From contig JBGSHS010000360.1 in the NCBI GenBank assembly GCA_041752115.1, forward strand, positions 99,523 through 163,522: a DNA stretch of 64,000 nt. The letters run 5' to 3'. A program made the position numbers and the translations under genes. How positions within the stretch are numbered: the first letter of the stretch is position 1; each line of letters starts with the position of its first letter. The stretch comes from JAJRVM01 sp041752115. Lineage in GTDB: Bacteria; Planctomycetota; Planctomycetia; Pirellulales; Pirellulaceae. Shown here one piece after another: positions 45,901 to 52,907 of this stretch. Under the pieces are notes generated by a model that did no database searches, was not told where the DNA came from, and saw nothing but the letters and a program-made list of their open reading frames with translations.

Positions 45901-48900
45901 TGACCGATACGATGGTCGCCAACCGCTTTCAAGCGTTGATGGGCGACGTGAAGAACCAATCGCAGCTCTCCCGGACTGAGCTCCGCGATCTGCAGGCCAA
46001 CAGAATGCGTCAAGCACAGCAAGGATATGCCGAACAGTTGGATCGTCGCACGCGTCAGGCGTCTGTGGAACTGGTGGGCTGGATGAACGCGGAGTGGACT
46101 TACCTGCAACTGCAACTCAACGAAAACCTCGATCAAGTGGTGCAGCGTTGCTGGGAGTTCCTGGGCGGTGAGCCGGTGCGACTTGACGCTGACATTGCGG
46201 CGGACCAGCTTGATGTCGTCCTCCGGTATCGGTATCTGATGACGCTCGCCAATCTGGCTGCTCGGCGCAGCGCGCAGCCGGAGCTAGTCGAACGGCTGCT
46301 GCAGTATGCGGACCAGGCGGTAAGACGAGGGAGCGATGACGCCACTGCCTGGCAGGCGTATCAGTACCAACTGCTGTTGGCTGTCGATCAGACCAAACAA
46401 CTCATGACGCGGTTGAACGAATGGATCGTCAGCGACAATGCCTGGGCCAGCCAGTGGCGGCTTTCGCTGGCGTACCTGCTGGCGGAACAAGGGAAGTTCG
46501 ACGAAGCCATCCCGCTGTTCGAACAGCTTCAAGCGGACGATTTGCTCTCCAGCGCTGATCTGCAAACGTTGGCCGACTGGTATCTGGTGGTTGATCAGCG
46601 GGAGAAGCATGAGCAGGCCTTGCGAGCGTCGTTTGAGATGCTGGACGCCGCGTCGCTCTACTCATGGCTGGAAAGCCAGTTGCAGAGCATGGCGGAACCA
46701 GGTCCGAGCGATCCGTTTGTCGGCCGCCGCCAGCAGTCGGGTGTTCCCAGGGAAATGGATGGCAACGTTCCCCTCGTATGGGAAATCCTGCTGGCCAAAT
46801 CATCCGATCCGGCGAATCAACTCCATTTGCTGCGCGCATTCTATCGGCAGACGCACGATTTCCGGTTGCTGACCGCTCTGGCCGATGCCGTGATCGGTCA
46901 TACGGCGGGAGAGATCTTTCCGTTCCTGTCACAGGTGAGCGGGGTCTTGAGCGATGTGCGGGACGAAGCGACGAGCGACCAGCTTGCGGCGCACTTGACG
47001 CAGATACGCGAGCGAGCGACGACGGTGGTCGATCAACGGGCAGTCGATTTGCTCGAAATGCTGGTCCAACGACGAGCTGCCGAACTGCTCAATCAGCCGG
47101 GGCCGCATGCCGAAGAGGCGTTGACGGCGATGCAGCGCGCCATGAAGGCGCAATGGAATCCGGGCGAGCAGCGGCTGATCGCCGATTTACTCGCCAGCCT
47201 GGGGGCCATCTCCGTCAAGGACGTGGCAGCCGAGCAGTTGCGGCAACTGCAGTTGCTGCGGCGCGGGGCGGCGCCGGGATCGACCGACGAACTGCACCTG
47301 GCCTGGCGGCTCGCGCAGGCTTACTGGGCCTACGGGCGCCAGGATGATGCGCTCGACGAACTGGAAGCTGCTTTGCGAGAGGTGCAGGCGGCTGCCGGCC
47401 AGGAAGGCCTGCCGCTATCTGCCAACGAACCGTTGAGCTGCTTCGTCGATTATCTCGCGAGTACGGGGCGATATGTGCAGGCCGAAAAGGTGCTGACTAC
47501 ACAGTCACAGCACACCAAGCAATCCCTGCGACGATGGTGGCTCACCGACCAGCGCTATCAGCTTTATCTTCGCGCACTGCAGGCCGACGGTGAAGTATCT
47601 CTGGGACGTGGCAACGCTCTCTATCGAAAGCTGACGGACCAGTTGCAGGAGGCACTGCAGAGTCAAGACTGGAATCAACCGCAACAGCAGCAGCTGATCT
47701 ATCGTCTGGTCGAGGTCTACCGGGCGGCCAAAGAGAAACACCTCGGCGGGCCAGCTGATGACGTTGTGGAATTCGCCCAGCAGGGACTTCCGGAAGCACT
47801 GAAGCGGCAGGTAAACAGCTACCACTCCGTTGTCGGCCATGTGGCTCATGCAATTGCCGATCTGGCCGAACCGCGCGCAGCGTTGGCGTTCCTGATCGCA
47901 GCCATTGAGAACGAGCCGAGGTGGTTTGCCTTGGTGCGCCAAGACGGCTGGAATGAACATGCGTATCGACTGGGAATGTGGCGCGAACAGGTCAAGCGAC
48001 TGGGTAACCTGGAAGCTCCCTTGCTCGAAATCGTGACCCGTGAGCTGCGACGCGATCTCGAATCACGCGAGCAGCGCAGTCGCATCATCTACTGGAGGCC
48101 GCAACAATACTTCTGGGAGGCACAGGCGGAGGCGTTCCTGCGCACGGCCGAAACGGTGTATGCTCAGCGGAAACAGTCGGGCGAGTCGGTCAAGTACATC
48201 GCCGAGTACGTGGCGGTGGGGCTGGATCGACATGATCGGGCGATTGAGATGCTGATAACGGCCGATCGAGACGGAGTCCTCGATGCAGCTGGGAAATACC
48301 AACTGGCCGAGTATTTCCACATTACGCAGCGCTACGAAGAATCGATACCAGTGCTGCAACCGCTGGTCGAACAGCATCCTGATGTGATGGCTTACCGGAC
48401 CAAGCTGATGCATGCGTACTTCCGTACGCACCGCCAGCAACAATTGGCCGATCTGCTCGACCAGACGGATGCTCGTCTTCATGAGCGCGATCTCTGGAAC
48501 GAGGACAACCTCTCGCAACTGGCGGCCAGCTGTCTCGAGAACCAGCTGTATGAGCGCGCCGTGAAGTACTACACCGAGCTGATCACGCTCCACAAACGTA
48601 CGCAGCCGGTGCAGAGCAGAGGCGACGGCCGGTTGTCCGATTTCTGCCAGGCCTTGGCCCGCGCCCACGCTGGGCTGGGAGATACTGCCGCGGCCGTCGA
48701 TGCCGCCAGCGAGGGCGTCGTTACCTGGGGACCTGATCAGTCGCAACGCACACACGCCCTCGACACGTTGCGGGACGTGGTGCGCAGTTCTCGCAATCTG
48801 GATGCGTTTGTCAAGCAACTGGACCAAGAGACGGAAGAGACAGGACTCGACAAACCAATCGTTCGCCAGGCCATCGCCAGGGTGTACATGGAGAAGAAGG

Positions 48901-49442
48901 AGTATGCGGCCGCCGCCAAACAACTGCGACTGGCTGTCTCGCTGCGGGGCAACGACGCCGAAACACGCCGACAGCTGATCGAATGTTACGATCATTCAGG
49001 CGACGTCCAAGGCGCGATCCAGCAGTACCTGGCGCTGATCGAGCTGAACCCTCACGACCGGGACAACTACCGAGCTCTGGCACATCGATTCGAGAAAGCG
49101 GGGCAGGGCGATGAGGCGGAACGCACCTACACATCCATCGTCGAGGCGCTGGCGCAGGAAGCGGAAGGCCATCAAATGCTGGCCGAGATTCGGCAGGATC
49201 AGGGGCGCTGGGCCGAGGCAGCTCAGCAGTGGCAGCAGGTGGCCGCGCTGCGACCGCTGGAACCTACCGGCTGGCTCGGACTGGCCAAAGCTCAGGTGCT
49301 TCTCGAGCAGTGGGATGAGGCGCGGCAGACGCTCGACAGACTCCGGTCGCGCTCCTGGCCCGATCGGTTCACTCAGCTGCAGACGGAAATCGACCAGTTG
49401 TGGCACCTGGTGCAAAAAGAGCTGCAGGGCAGAAGCCAGTGA
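39945..49442 (+). CDS. Giant membrane-anchored FecR-like/VIT/VWA/TPR protein, putative anti-sigma sensor
   Basis: The protein has 3165 residues from the ATG at 39945 (a GTG at 39942 and ATG at 39954 are alternatives). The N-terminal ~65 residues are cytoplasmic-like, followed by one helix (~65-90, LAAAAAALAMLASWFF). Residues ~95-275 are LolA-like beta-rich. ~280-370 resembles FecR (WTPVQPGLVLKPGDWV). ~430-560 is a VIT domain. A VWA domain from ~665 has an intact MIDAS start D673-T-S675-A-S677. ~1025-1090 is a Gly/Ser-rich linker. ~1580-3165 is a very long helical TPR-type region (DYVQARLQ..., AYRTKLMHAYFR, GWLGLAKAQVLLEQWDEARQ). The position behind an ECF sigma gene suggests it holds or releases the sigma factor; domains outside the membrane would sense or bind proteins. 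Confidence 0.8.
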   Translation: MKLMTNGSEHDWGDERMGELFSMLHHSAPPPDAALLEELRERSTVVFTQQFHASRRNTQRSRKMMMVLTRTLAAAAAALAMLASWFFVQRDGETGPQLEVVLARLSQAESLHLQLVRDGTSSDIYTRRPTQLRWNLPDGTYRIDDGQHLWQVDEQANRAVSEPSQFFAAAPSGLDALRLMDVIDPQLRQALLALRPAEQVTTEGIVCDVYRWPTDSVTSDMHMVAYVAAQDNLLRSLEITVGGAGRNVSSCKLAVAAVNPPLDEQLFRIADTLTADGRIGKVLDAQGLVSVQPLGHHRWTPVQPGLVLKPGDWVRSDLRGANAATLRLVPHSLVTLGPGTLVELKSPTDLAVVAGELKLITDPAEPVRLHGAADQSLEVRGTQWVRRQDDTLVTLQREPAWVAGYEGTTVDESIGSLVAKIDGRDVPLTVGYHKVTVDIRDQIARTVIEESFVNHTANRLEGVFYFPLPQDASISGFGMWIGDELVEADVVEKQRAREIYETILREKRDPGLLEWTGGNQFKARIFPIEAHAQKRITITYTQVLPLRGNQFRYSYALQSEMLRQHPLSTLSIGVKINSQVPIASVTSPTHTARIAQTEHSGSVEFSAQEFTPDHDFEVVVQLQDQPATAVLIPHQRGDNGYFMLQVMPPVIDSAADRDLLPDGEPLELLLVADTSASMDEPSRQTQAELITAILTSLSDQDSFNLMMCDVNCHWLFDEPVPADAGNVALAMSSLGQRVSLGWTDLDKAFREASARVTPRTQLIYLGDGIVTGPDADPVACAKRLRQQFQGLAGTGRAIAVSSRYESTVLKAIASLGRGSLRKIDAQQNAQQAARELLAEMTRPATTISQIELRGLRTARVYPEELPNLADGTQQILVGRYLPQQQDVRGEVVIAATRGGTPLQISSPFQLKQAEEGNSFIPRLWARMHLDALLEQGTSQTIQDEVISLSEEFHIITPYTSLLVLESDADRERFQVQRRFQMRDGERFFAAGRDNANYELLQQQMRRAGDWRIQLRMDVLRELNRLGRSPLSPGGSFAKGRSSGKGGDIVSVMWDGSSSTVVSSSWAADNSRRNWGFSTNGFGGGRRSDLAVGFNLPGSSVERYAVEIMDFESADKAEWFQGGDRFGRDFVDNRAASFGEEDVLESTDFSGRLEFGQLAKHGKPLGGKRLDSLFSSAAGEPEVMLRAKFKRLPARVQLWDTDGADLYGENGVVAFGSYFARQERILDGAGTLTALFPQLPAIPVRSAAKPGASDWPEEARQISDSLLRQAMLQSVSQPLEITRTVQSFDPRWNSRASQQQITYLLSSNAWLATTLSVGGQTLVHSCDSERRQVFSRAFLLGRRRAATPEELRNPPLDVSGFIMTSLEQTYGSYQVEVRQEEASRVRLNLTHPTNADYQMQLVIDTEKNVLLRFENWQDGKVVSAQQYGDFVLVADAWFAGTCETLDEQGRRSGLVTQKFTELSADEFAARWAQEQTGDERVLWIREPLPQLPIARQAVERGKADFTDQLVILLHDAQLQKWDRVLQQLAVMESIFVGKPGLTWVRDAVMLAARRREELRQRVLDRAANLAQPTDDGPVVDEYFLANHLVSQASGICEANEMLTLLDKLEPVFSRQPDYVQARLQCQQHRIGYLLQVDRAVEALELRKQLAESYPHQESVQREYAQSLIDAGEVDQAVAWISQVLTPAAQWYPHESASLRNIIVQYYRSQGRYPDLVEYLQQWIGAEPETDSTYDQYLTALAKNDQLEQASDQIAVWLTAGAAADPLSKTQASQLRAAVQHALGQGYDLGTNRLDPRWLEPLAAIVATYVRQTRDNDVVRAAIADTIMNSYPFRETDVAARTRREIVPVIAENLTSLAFPRLQRMVNWIWTESETAGTEFWQSVAQELRRRWEAEKIAQRRHELGTLLGQVLSGKMDAASYLQFLREQWRKGPELYRDQYAETLFNTLLGQSWSQEVEDEVAAMVPQLQLSAEPVDRLQRQVAAIYQLTDTMVANRFQALMGDVKNQSQLSRTELRDLQANRMRQAQQGYAEQLDRRTRQASVELVGWMNAEWTYLQLQLNENLDQVVQRCWEFLGGEPVRLDADIAADQLDVVLRYRYLMTLANLAARRSAQPELVERLLQYADQAVRRGSDDATAWQAYQYQLLLAVDQTKQLMTRLNEWIVSDNAWASQWRLSLAYLLAEQGKFDEAIPLFEQLQADDLLSSADLQTLADWYLVVDQREKHEQALRASFEMLDAASLYSWLESQLQSMAEPGPSDPFVGRRQQSGVPREMDGNVPLVWEILLAKSSDPANQLHLLRAFYRQTHDFRLLTALADAVIGHTAGEIFPFLSQVSGVLSDVRDEATSDQLAAHLTQIRERATTVVDQRAVDLLEMLVQRRAAELLNQPGPHAEEALTAMQRAMKAQWNPGEQRLIADLLASLGAISVKDVAAEQLRQLQLLRRGAAPGSTDELHLAWRLAQAYWAYGRQDDALDELEAALREVQAAAGQEGLPLSANEPLSCFVDYLASTGRYVQAEKVLTTQSQHTKQSLRRWWLTDQRYQLYLRALQADGEVSLGRGNALYRKLTDQLQEALQSQDWNQPQQQQLIYRLVEVYRAAKEKHLGGPADDVVEFAQQGLPEALKRQVNSYHSVVGHVAHAIADLAEPRAALAFLIAAIENEPRWFALVRQDGWNEHAYRLGMWREQVKRLGNLEAPLLEIVTRELRRDLESREQRSRIIYWRPQQYFWEAQAEAFLRTAETVYAQRKQSGESVKYIAEYVAVGLDRHDRAIEMLITADRDGVLDAAGKYQLAEYFHITQRYEESIPVLQPLVEQHPDVMAYRTKLMHAYFRTHRQQQLADLLDQTDARLHERDLWNEDNLSQLAASCLENQLYERAVKYYTELITLHKRTQPVQSRGDGRLSDFCQALARAHAGLGDTAAAVDAASEGVVTWGPDQSQRTHALDTLRDVVRSSRNLDAFVKQLDQETEETGLDKPIVRQAIARVYMEKKEYAAAAKQLRLAVSLRGNDAETRRQLIECYDHSGDVQGAIQQYLALIELNPHDRDNYRALAHRFEKAGQGDEAERTYTSIVEALAQEAEGHQMLAEIRQDQGRWAEAAQQWQQVAALRPLEPTGWLGLAKAQVLLEQWDEARQTLDRLRSRSWPDRFTQLQTEIDQLWHLVQKELQGRSQ

Positions 49443-50295
49443 CGTACGTAGCACGCCCGTAGCTTGCACTTCCGTGCGTGACGCGGCGGCCTCTACCGCC
49501 CCACCATCCACAACGTACCCCCGTTCCGCTGACGAGCTGAAGCTCGTGCCACGGAGCGGTCGTGCCCAAGCCTTACGGAGCGGGGAAGTCAATGGAGAAG
49601 GCTTGGGCAGACCGCAGAGGTGGATCCTCTCGTCCACTGGAGTCAGACGTACAGGCCGTGAACCTGTCTCACTTCAACTAGGAGGCAGTCTAGGGGACGC
49701 TCGTTAGCGCCTGATGGGGCGCTCGGTGAGACCTTGATGAGCATTGCCAGGATCGGCTTGGTGTCTGGCCTGACACCGCTTGGGCCGTGATGATCCGGAA
49801 CTCACGTCTTGGTGGCATCGGGGCTGGTTTAGTCGAGAGCCGGCGCTACTGCTGGGAAGTGCTACTATCCGACTGCTAGCACTTGTCACGGTGTGGTGTG
49901 ATGCGCCTGGGTTGACGGGCGGACGGTGACCTGCCGCGATTTCTGAGCGGTGTTACTGCTTGTGGGCTTTCTCTTTCTGGCAGATTGGTCGGATTGTCAG
50001 TTGTCAAGAAATTGGCATTTGACGGGGCATTGATGTTTGGTAGGATCTTGCGTGGCAAAGTCGGTGAGCGACGCGACACGGATGGTGCGAATCTTTCCGG
50101 ATCGTCGACACGGAGGTTGAGAGCTTACCGTGGCTGTGGTTTAGCCTCTTGGTGAGTGTGTTGGCCCACGGTTTCCGCTGGGGTCCGACGCCGCGACACG
50201 AGGCTGGGCCTATTCGGCTGGTTTCGCAGTATGGATACTCGTCCCGTGTTCTTTGGCGGTCATGGGACGAACGATCGCTCGAAAGGAGACGACTG
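49443..50295. other. 853-base gene-free region upstream of the CsrA fusion gene
   Basis: It starts with a decayed family-1 hairpin (GTAGCTTGCACTTCCGTGCG, ~49458-49480) and ACGAGCT-GA-AGCTCGT (49532-49547). CCCAAGCCTT near 49564 and AAGGCTTGGG near 49600 form a larger inverted repeat. No gene is seen between 49610 and 50295; the promoter and leader of the CsrA-receiver gene must lie here, with AAGGAG at ~50283. Confidence 0.6.
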
Positions 50296-51078
50296 ATGCT
50301 GGTGCTATCCCGTCGCCAAGACGATAAGATCGTATTCCCCAATTTAGGAATAACGGTCGAGATTCTCAAGATTGCCGGACGCAGCGTGCGGCTGGGAGTG
50401 GAAGCGCCGCCGAATGTGCGTGTGCTGCGGCATGAATTGGCGGATAAGGAGCGGAGGGAGGACGCTGGCTCAGTGGCGGCGGCTTCGCAGGCTTCCGAAC
50501 CGGCGTCGCCTGCCGCTAAGTCGCTGGACCACCAGCTGCGGAACCGCTTGAATCGGGCCACGATTGGACTGCAACTGGCTCAGAAGCAGATTGAAGTGGG
50601 CCAGTTGGAGAATGCCGATCGTACGCTGGTGAAGGTGTTGGCCGAGTTTCAGTCGTTGGATGAGGACCTGGGTCAACGCAGCTCGTCAGCTCTGGCGGCA
50701 CCACGTCATGCGCTGCTGGTCGAGGATGATGCGAATGAGAGCGAGTTGCTCGCCGGTTTCCTGCGGTTGAGTGGCTTTCAAGTGGACACAGCGGCGGATG
50801 GCCGCGATGCGCTTGACTTTCTATCGGAGCACGAGCAACCGGATGTCGTGCTGTTGGACATGCAGATGCCACGCTGTGATGGGCCGGCGACCATTTCGGC
50901 CATTCGGGAGAATCCGCAGTACAGTGGCCTGCGGGTGTTTGCGGTCAGTGGCAGAGTGCCGGCCGACATGGGAGTGACGATTGGCCCGGCCGGGGTCGAT
51001 CGTTGGTTCCGCAAACCGCTCAATCCGCAGTCGCTGGTGGCTGAATTGAACAGGGACTTGCAGTTTTCCGTGCAGTAG
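50296..51078 (+). CDS. CsrA-receiver fusion: carbon storage regulator domain joined to a response-regulator receiver
   Basis: The protein has 260 residues from the ATG at 50296, with AAGGAG 7 bases upstream. Residues 1-~53 are CsrA: MLVLSRRQDDKIVF at the start, EILKIAGRSVRLGVEAP and the RNA-binding VRVLRHE with its conserved Arg. Residues ~75-130 form two amphipathic helices (HQLRNRLNRATIGLQLAQKQ) resembling a dimerisation/histidine-kinase DHp hairpin. Residues ~137-258 are a receiver with all key residues: D144-D145, phospho-acceptor D188 (VVLLDMQMPRCDG), S218 and K240 (WFRKPLNP). CsrA binds GGA motifs in mRNA leaders; phosphorylation could switch that binding. Freestanding CsrA is ~60 residues, so this is a true fusion. 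A strong terminator follows. Confidence 0.92.
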   Translation: MLVLSRRQDDKIVFPNLGITVEILKIAGRSVRLGVEAPPNVRVLRHELADKERREDAGSVAAASQASEPASPAAKSLDHQLRNRLNRATIGLQLAQKQIEVGQLENADRTLVKVLAEFQSLDEDLGQRSSSALAAPRHALLVEDDANESELLAGFLRLSGFQVDTAADGRDALDFLSEHEQPDVVLLDMQMPRCDGPATISAIRENPQYSGLRVFAVSGRVPADMGVTIGPAGVDRWFRKPLNPQSLVAELNRDLQFSVQ

Positions 51079-51205
51079 ACGCCGTAGACGATGGATGGCC
51101 GAGCGGGTATGGCAAAGACCCAGTTGCCTGCGAGCCGGGTCCCACCGGACCATTCATGGATGAAGCACGCCTCCGCAAGGAAATACCCCTCGTGCCGTAC
51201 TGTGG

Positions 51206-51244
51206 GTGGGAGCTCAGTTCCTTGGGTTGAGCTCCCACTTTTTT
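51206..51244 (+). terminator. Rho-independent terminator of the CsrA-receiver gene
   Basis: A perfect 11-bp stem GTGGGAGCTCA (51206-51216) / TGAGCTCCCAC (51228-51238) is followed by TTTTTT (51239-51244). It lies 128 bases after the stop. Confidence 0.9.
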
Positions 51245-51257
51245 GTTGCGTCCGCCG

Positions 51258-51304
51258 TAGCCATGCTCGCGCAAACTGGTAGCCATGCTCGCGTAGAGCA
51301 TGGG
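51258..51304 (+). repeat. Family-3 REP-like hairpins
   Basis: GTAGCCATGCTCGCGCA is followed by a complete unit: GTAG directly before CCATGCTC-GCGTA-GAGCATGG (hairpin core 51284-51302). Confidence 0.8.
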
Positions 51305-51404
51305 GGCGTTGCCCACCGCAGTCCACTTCGCCCGCGGCCTGCGCGACTGCATGCTACAGCAGCTGCGTTGGGACATGTACATTTCCCGTGGCCTCCCTGA
51401 CTCC

Positions 51405-51660
51405 CGCGAGCTCCGCTCGTGCGGTGGATCAGATGGTGAGCTACGGCTCCGCTCGTCCCTTCCTCCCCAACCCCCACGAGCTCCGCTCGTGCGGTGGATC
51501 AGATGGTGAGCTACGGCTCCGCTCGTCCCTTCCTCCCCAACCCCCGCGAGCTCCGCTCGTGCGGTGGATCAGATGGTGAGCTACGGCTCCGCTCGTCCCT
51601 TCCTCCCCAACCCCCACGAGCTCCGCTCGTGCGGTGGATCAGATGGTGAGCTACGGCGCC
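51405..51660 (+). repeat. Family-5 palindrome array, four 70-bp units, downstream flank of the RAYT-like pseudogene
   Basis: Units start at 51405, 51475, 51545 and 51615. Each holds CRCGAGC-TCC-GCTCGTG and then GCGGTGGATCAGATGGTGAG and CTACGGCTCCGCTCGTCCC. The fourth unit runs straight into the 3' end of the transposase-like pseudogene. Units differ only at the A/G of the first stem base and at the end of the last unit. The opposite flank (52651-52798) carries the same palindrome in the other orientation. Confidence 0.9.
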
Positions 51661-52584
51661 GCCGACGATTCCTGACCGCCTGCATCGAGTACTCGCCGAA
51701 CGCAGCGACGTAGAACCCCGTGCTCCAGACGCGTCAGAGTCGCAGCAGATGCGCGAGGTTGTTCTGATAGCAAAACGCGATCTCCAGCGGTGTCGTGTCC
51801 GGCTCGGCCCGCAGTGCCGCGTGGAGATGACTTGGCATGACCGACAGCCGAGCCACCGCGTGCCCTTTGCAGTCAGCGATCCGCAGGAAGGTATCGCGCA
51901 AAGCGGTCAGCACCGGCCAGGACTCCAGACGAGCGTGCTGCTCGACGACCAGCACCAGGTGCAGGTTAACCAGTACCGACCGCGACTGCGTGGCGTCGGC
52001 TGCGACAGATCGACAGCCGCCTTGACGACGGTCAGCTCGGCCATCCGTTGGGCGAACTGCGGGTCGACGAACTGCTCCTTCGTCACCTGTCGCTCCAGAT
52101 AGGCCTCCACGTCGCGCCGCGTATTGTCACCGACGGCTCGGACCGCCACTTTGCGGCTGAACGGGACTCGGAGACCGGCCGAGCGGAGCGTGTAGGCCAG
52201 CCGACCTTTCGCTCGTTGCGCCACGAAGATGGGGGTGATCTCCAGTGTCGTGCTGAAGAGAATCTGCACGCCGTCGTCGGTCCCGCGGTCTTCCCATACT
52301 CGCCAGCTGTCCCGCTCCCAGTGCAGCTTCGTCTGCTCATCCGTTCCAGGACCGAGTGTCGAGCCAACGAGTAGCCCCGCGACAGCCAGCCGGGCCAGGC
52401 ATAGCGCAGCTGATATGCCGCGCCGGTTACCGCCGGTGGGTACAGCGCTGTCGGTGCCTTGACGCGGGAAAATGGGTTGTCGCCGTCCTGGGCGCGGTGT
52501 GTGCTGGAACCGGCCGTTGCTGGAATCCTCCTTCACATGCTTGCAGCCAAGTACGAGCGACCGGCGCGCTCGCCAGTATCGCAA
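51581..52584 (-). pseudogene. Broken IS200/RAYT-like Y1 (HUH) transposase gene
   Basis: Three pieces of one protein are readable. The first frame runs from 52584 to about 51970 (ILFSTTLEITPIFVAQRAKG, TKEQFVDPQFAQRMAELT, ending SRGRYW). After loss of one base at TGG-TTA-ACC near 51970 the protein continues in the next frame: NLHLVLVVEQHARLES, then MPSHLHAALR carrying the His-hydrophobic-His (HUH) pair and FCYQNNLAHLLRL with a candidate catalytic Tyr. A TGA at 51734-51736 interrupts; in-frame RVWSTGFYVAAFGEYSMQAV follows before the frame enters the palindrome array. Family assignment rests on the HLH pair, Tyr helix and context; the N-terminal part looks like a planctomycete subfamily. The start is not determinable. 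Confidence 0.72.
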
Positions 52585-52599
52585 AATCGCGCGACATCA

Positions 52600-52626
52600 G
52601 AATCCGTTACTGAAAAAAACGGATTC
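52600..52626. other. Perfect inverted repeat with A-rich loop at the 5' side of the RAYT-like pseudogene
   Basis: GAATCCGTT (52600-52608) and AACGGATTC (52618-52626) with loop ACTGAAAAA. It sits between the pseudogene start and the upstream palindrome array, possibly marking the old promoter or leader of the element. Confidence 0.45.
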
Positions 52627-52650
52627 CGTACGCCAACTGATGAGGGGTGG

Positions 52651-52815
52651 GGGCGGCGTCGGTAGCTCACCATCTGCTTCACCGCACGAGCGGAGCTCGT
52701 GGGGGTCGGGAAGGGGTGAGGAGGCGGCGTCGGTAGCTGACCATCTGCTTCACCGCACGAGCGGAGCTCGTGGGGTCGGGAAGGGCGAGGAGGCCACTCT
52801 GTAGCTGACCGTCTG
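52651..52815 (-). repeat. Family-5 palindrome array, upstream flank of the RAYT-like pseudogene, inverted
   Basis: Two 71-bp units hold CACGAGC-GGA-GCTCGTG at 52685-52701 and 52756-52772, each preceded by GTAGCTSACCATCTGCTTCACC, and a third partial GTAGCTGACCGTCTG at 52800. The loop GGA (instead of TCC) shows that the orientation is opposite to the array at 51405. Confidence 0.88.
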
Positions 52816-52907
52816 ATAAGATGTCGCATCTGCCGATCGCTAGCTAGCCGAGTCTGAAAAAATACCGGCTAGCAGATCTCGCGCCGAATGAAATTGGGAC
52901 AGGCTCG

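Noticed and set aside
40425..48995. Long open frames on the minus strand opposite the giant VIT/VWA/TPR gene (for example 40425-41354 and 48063-48995)
   Set aside because: They mirror the codon structure of the plus-strand gene, have no family features and no ribosome sites.
51405..51660. Regular 70-bp repeat array considered as a CRISPR
   Set aside because: The whole 70-bp unit is repeated, so there are no unique spacers, and no cas genes are present.
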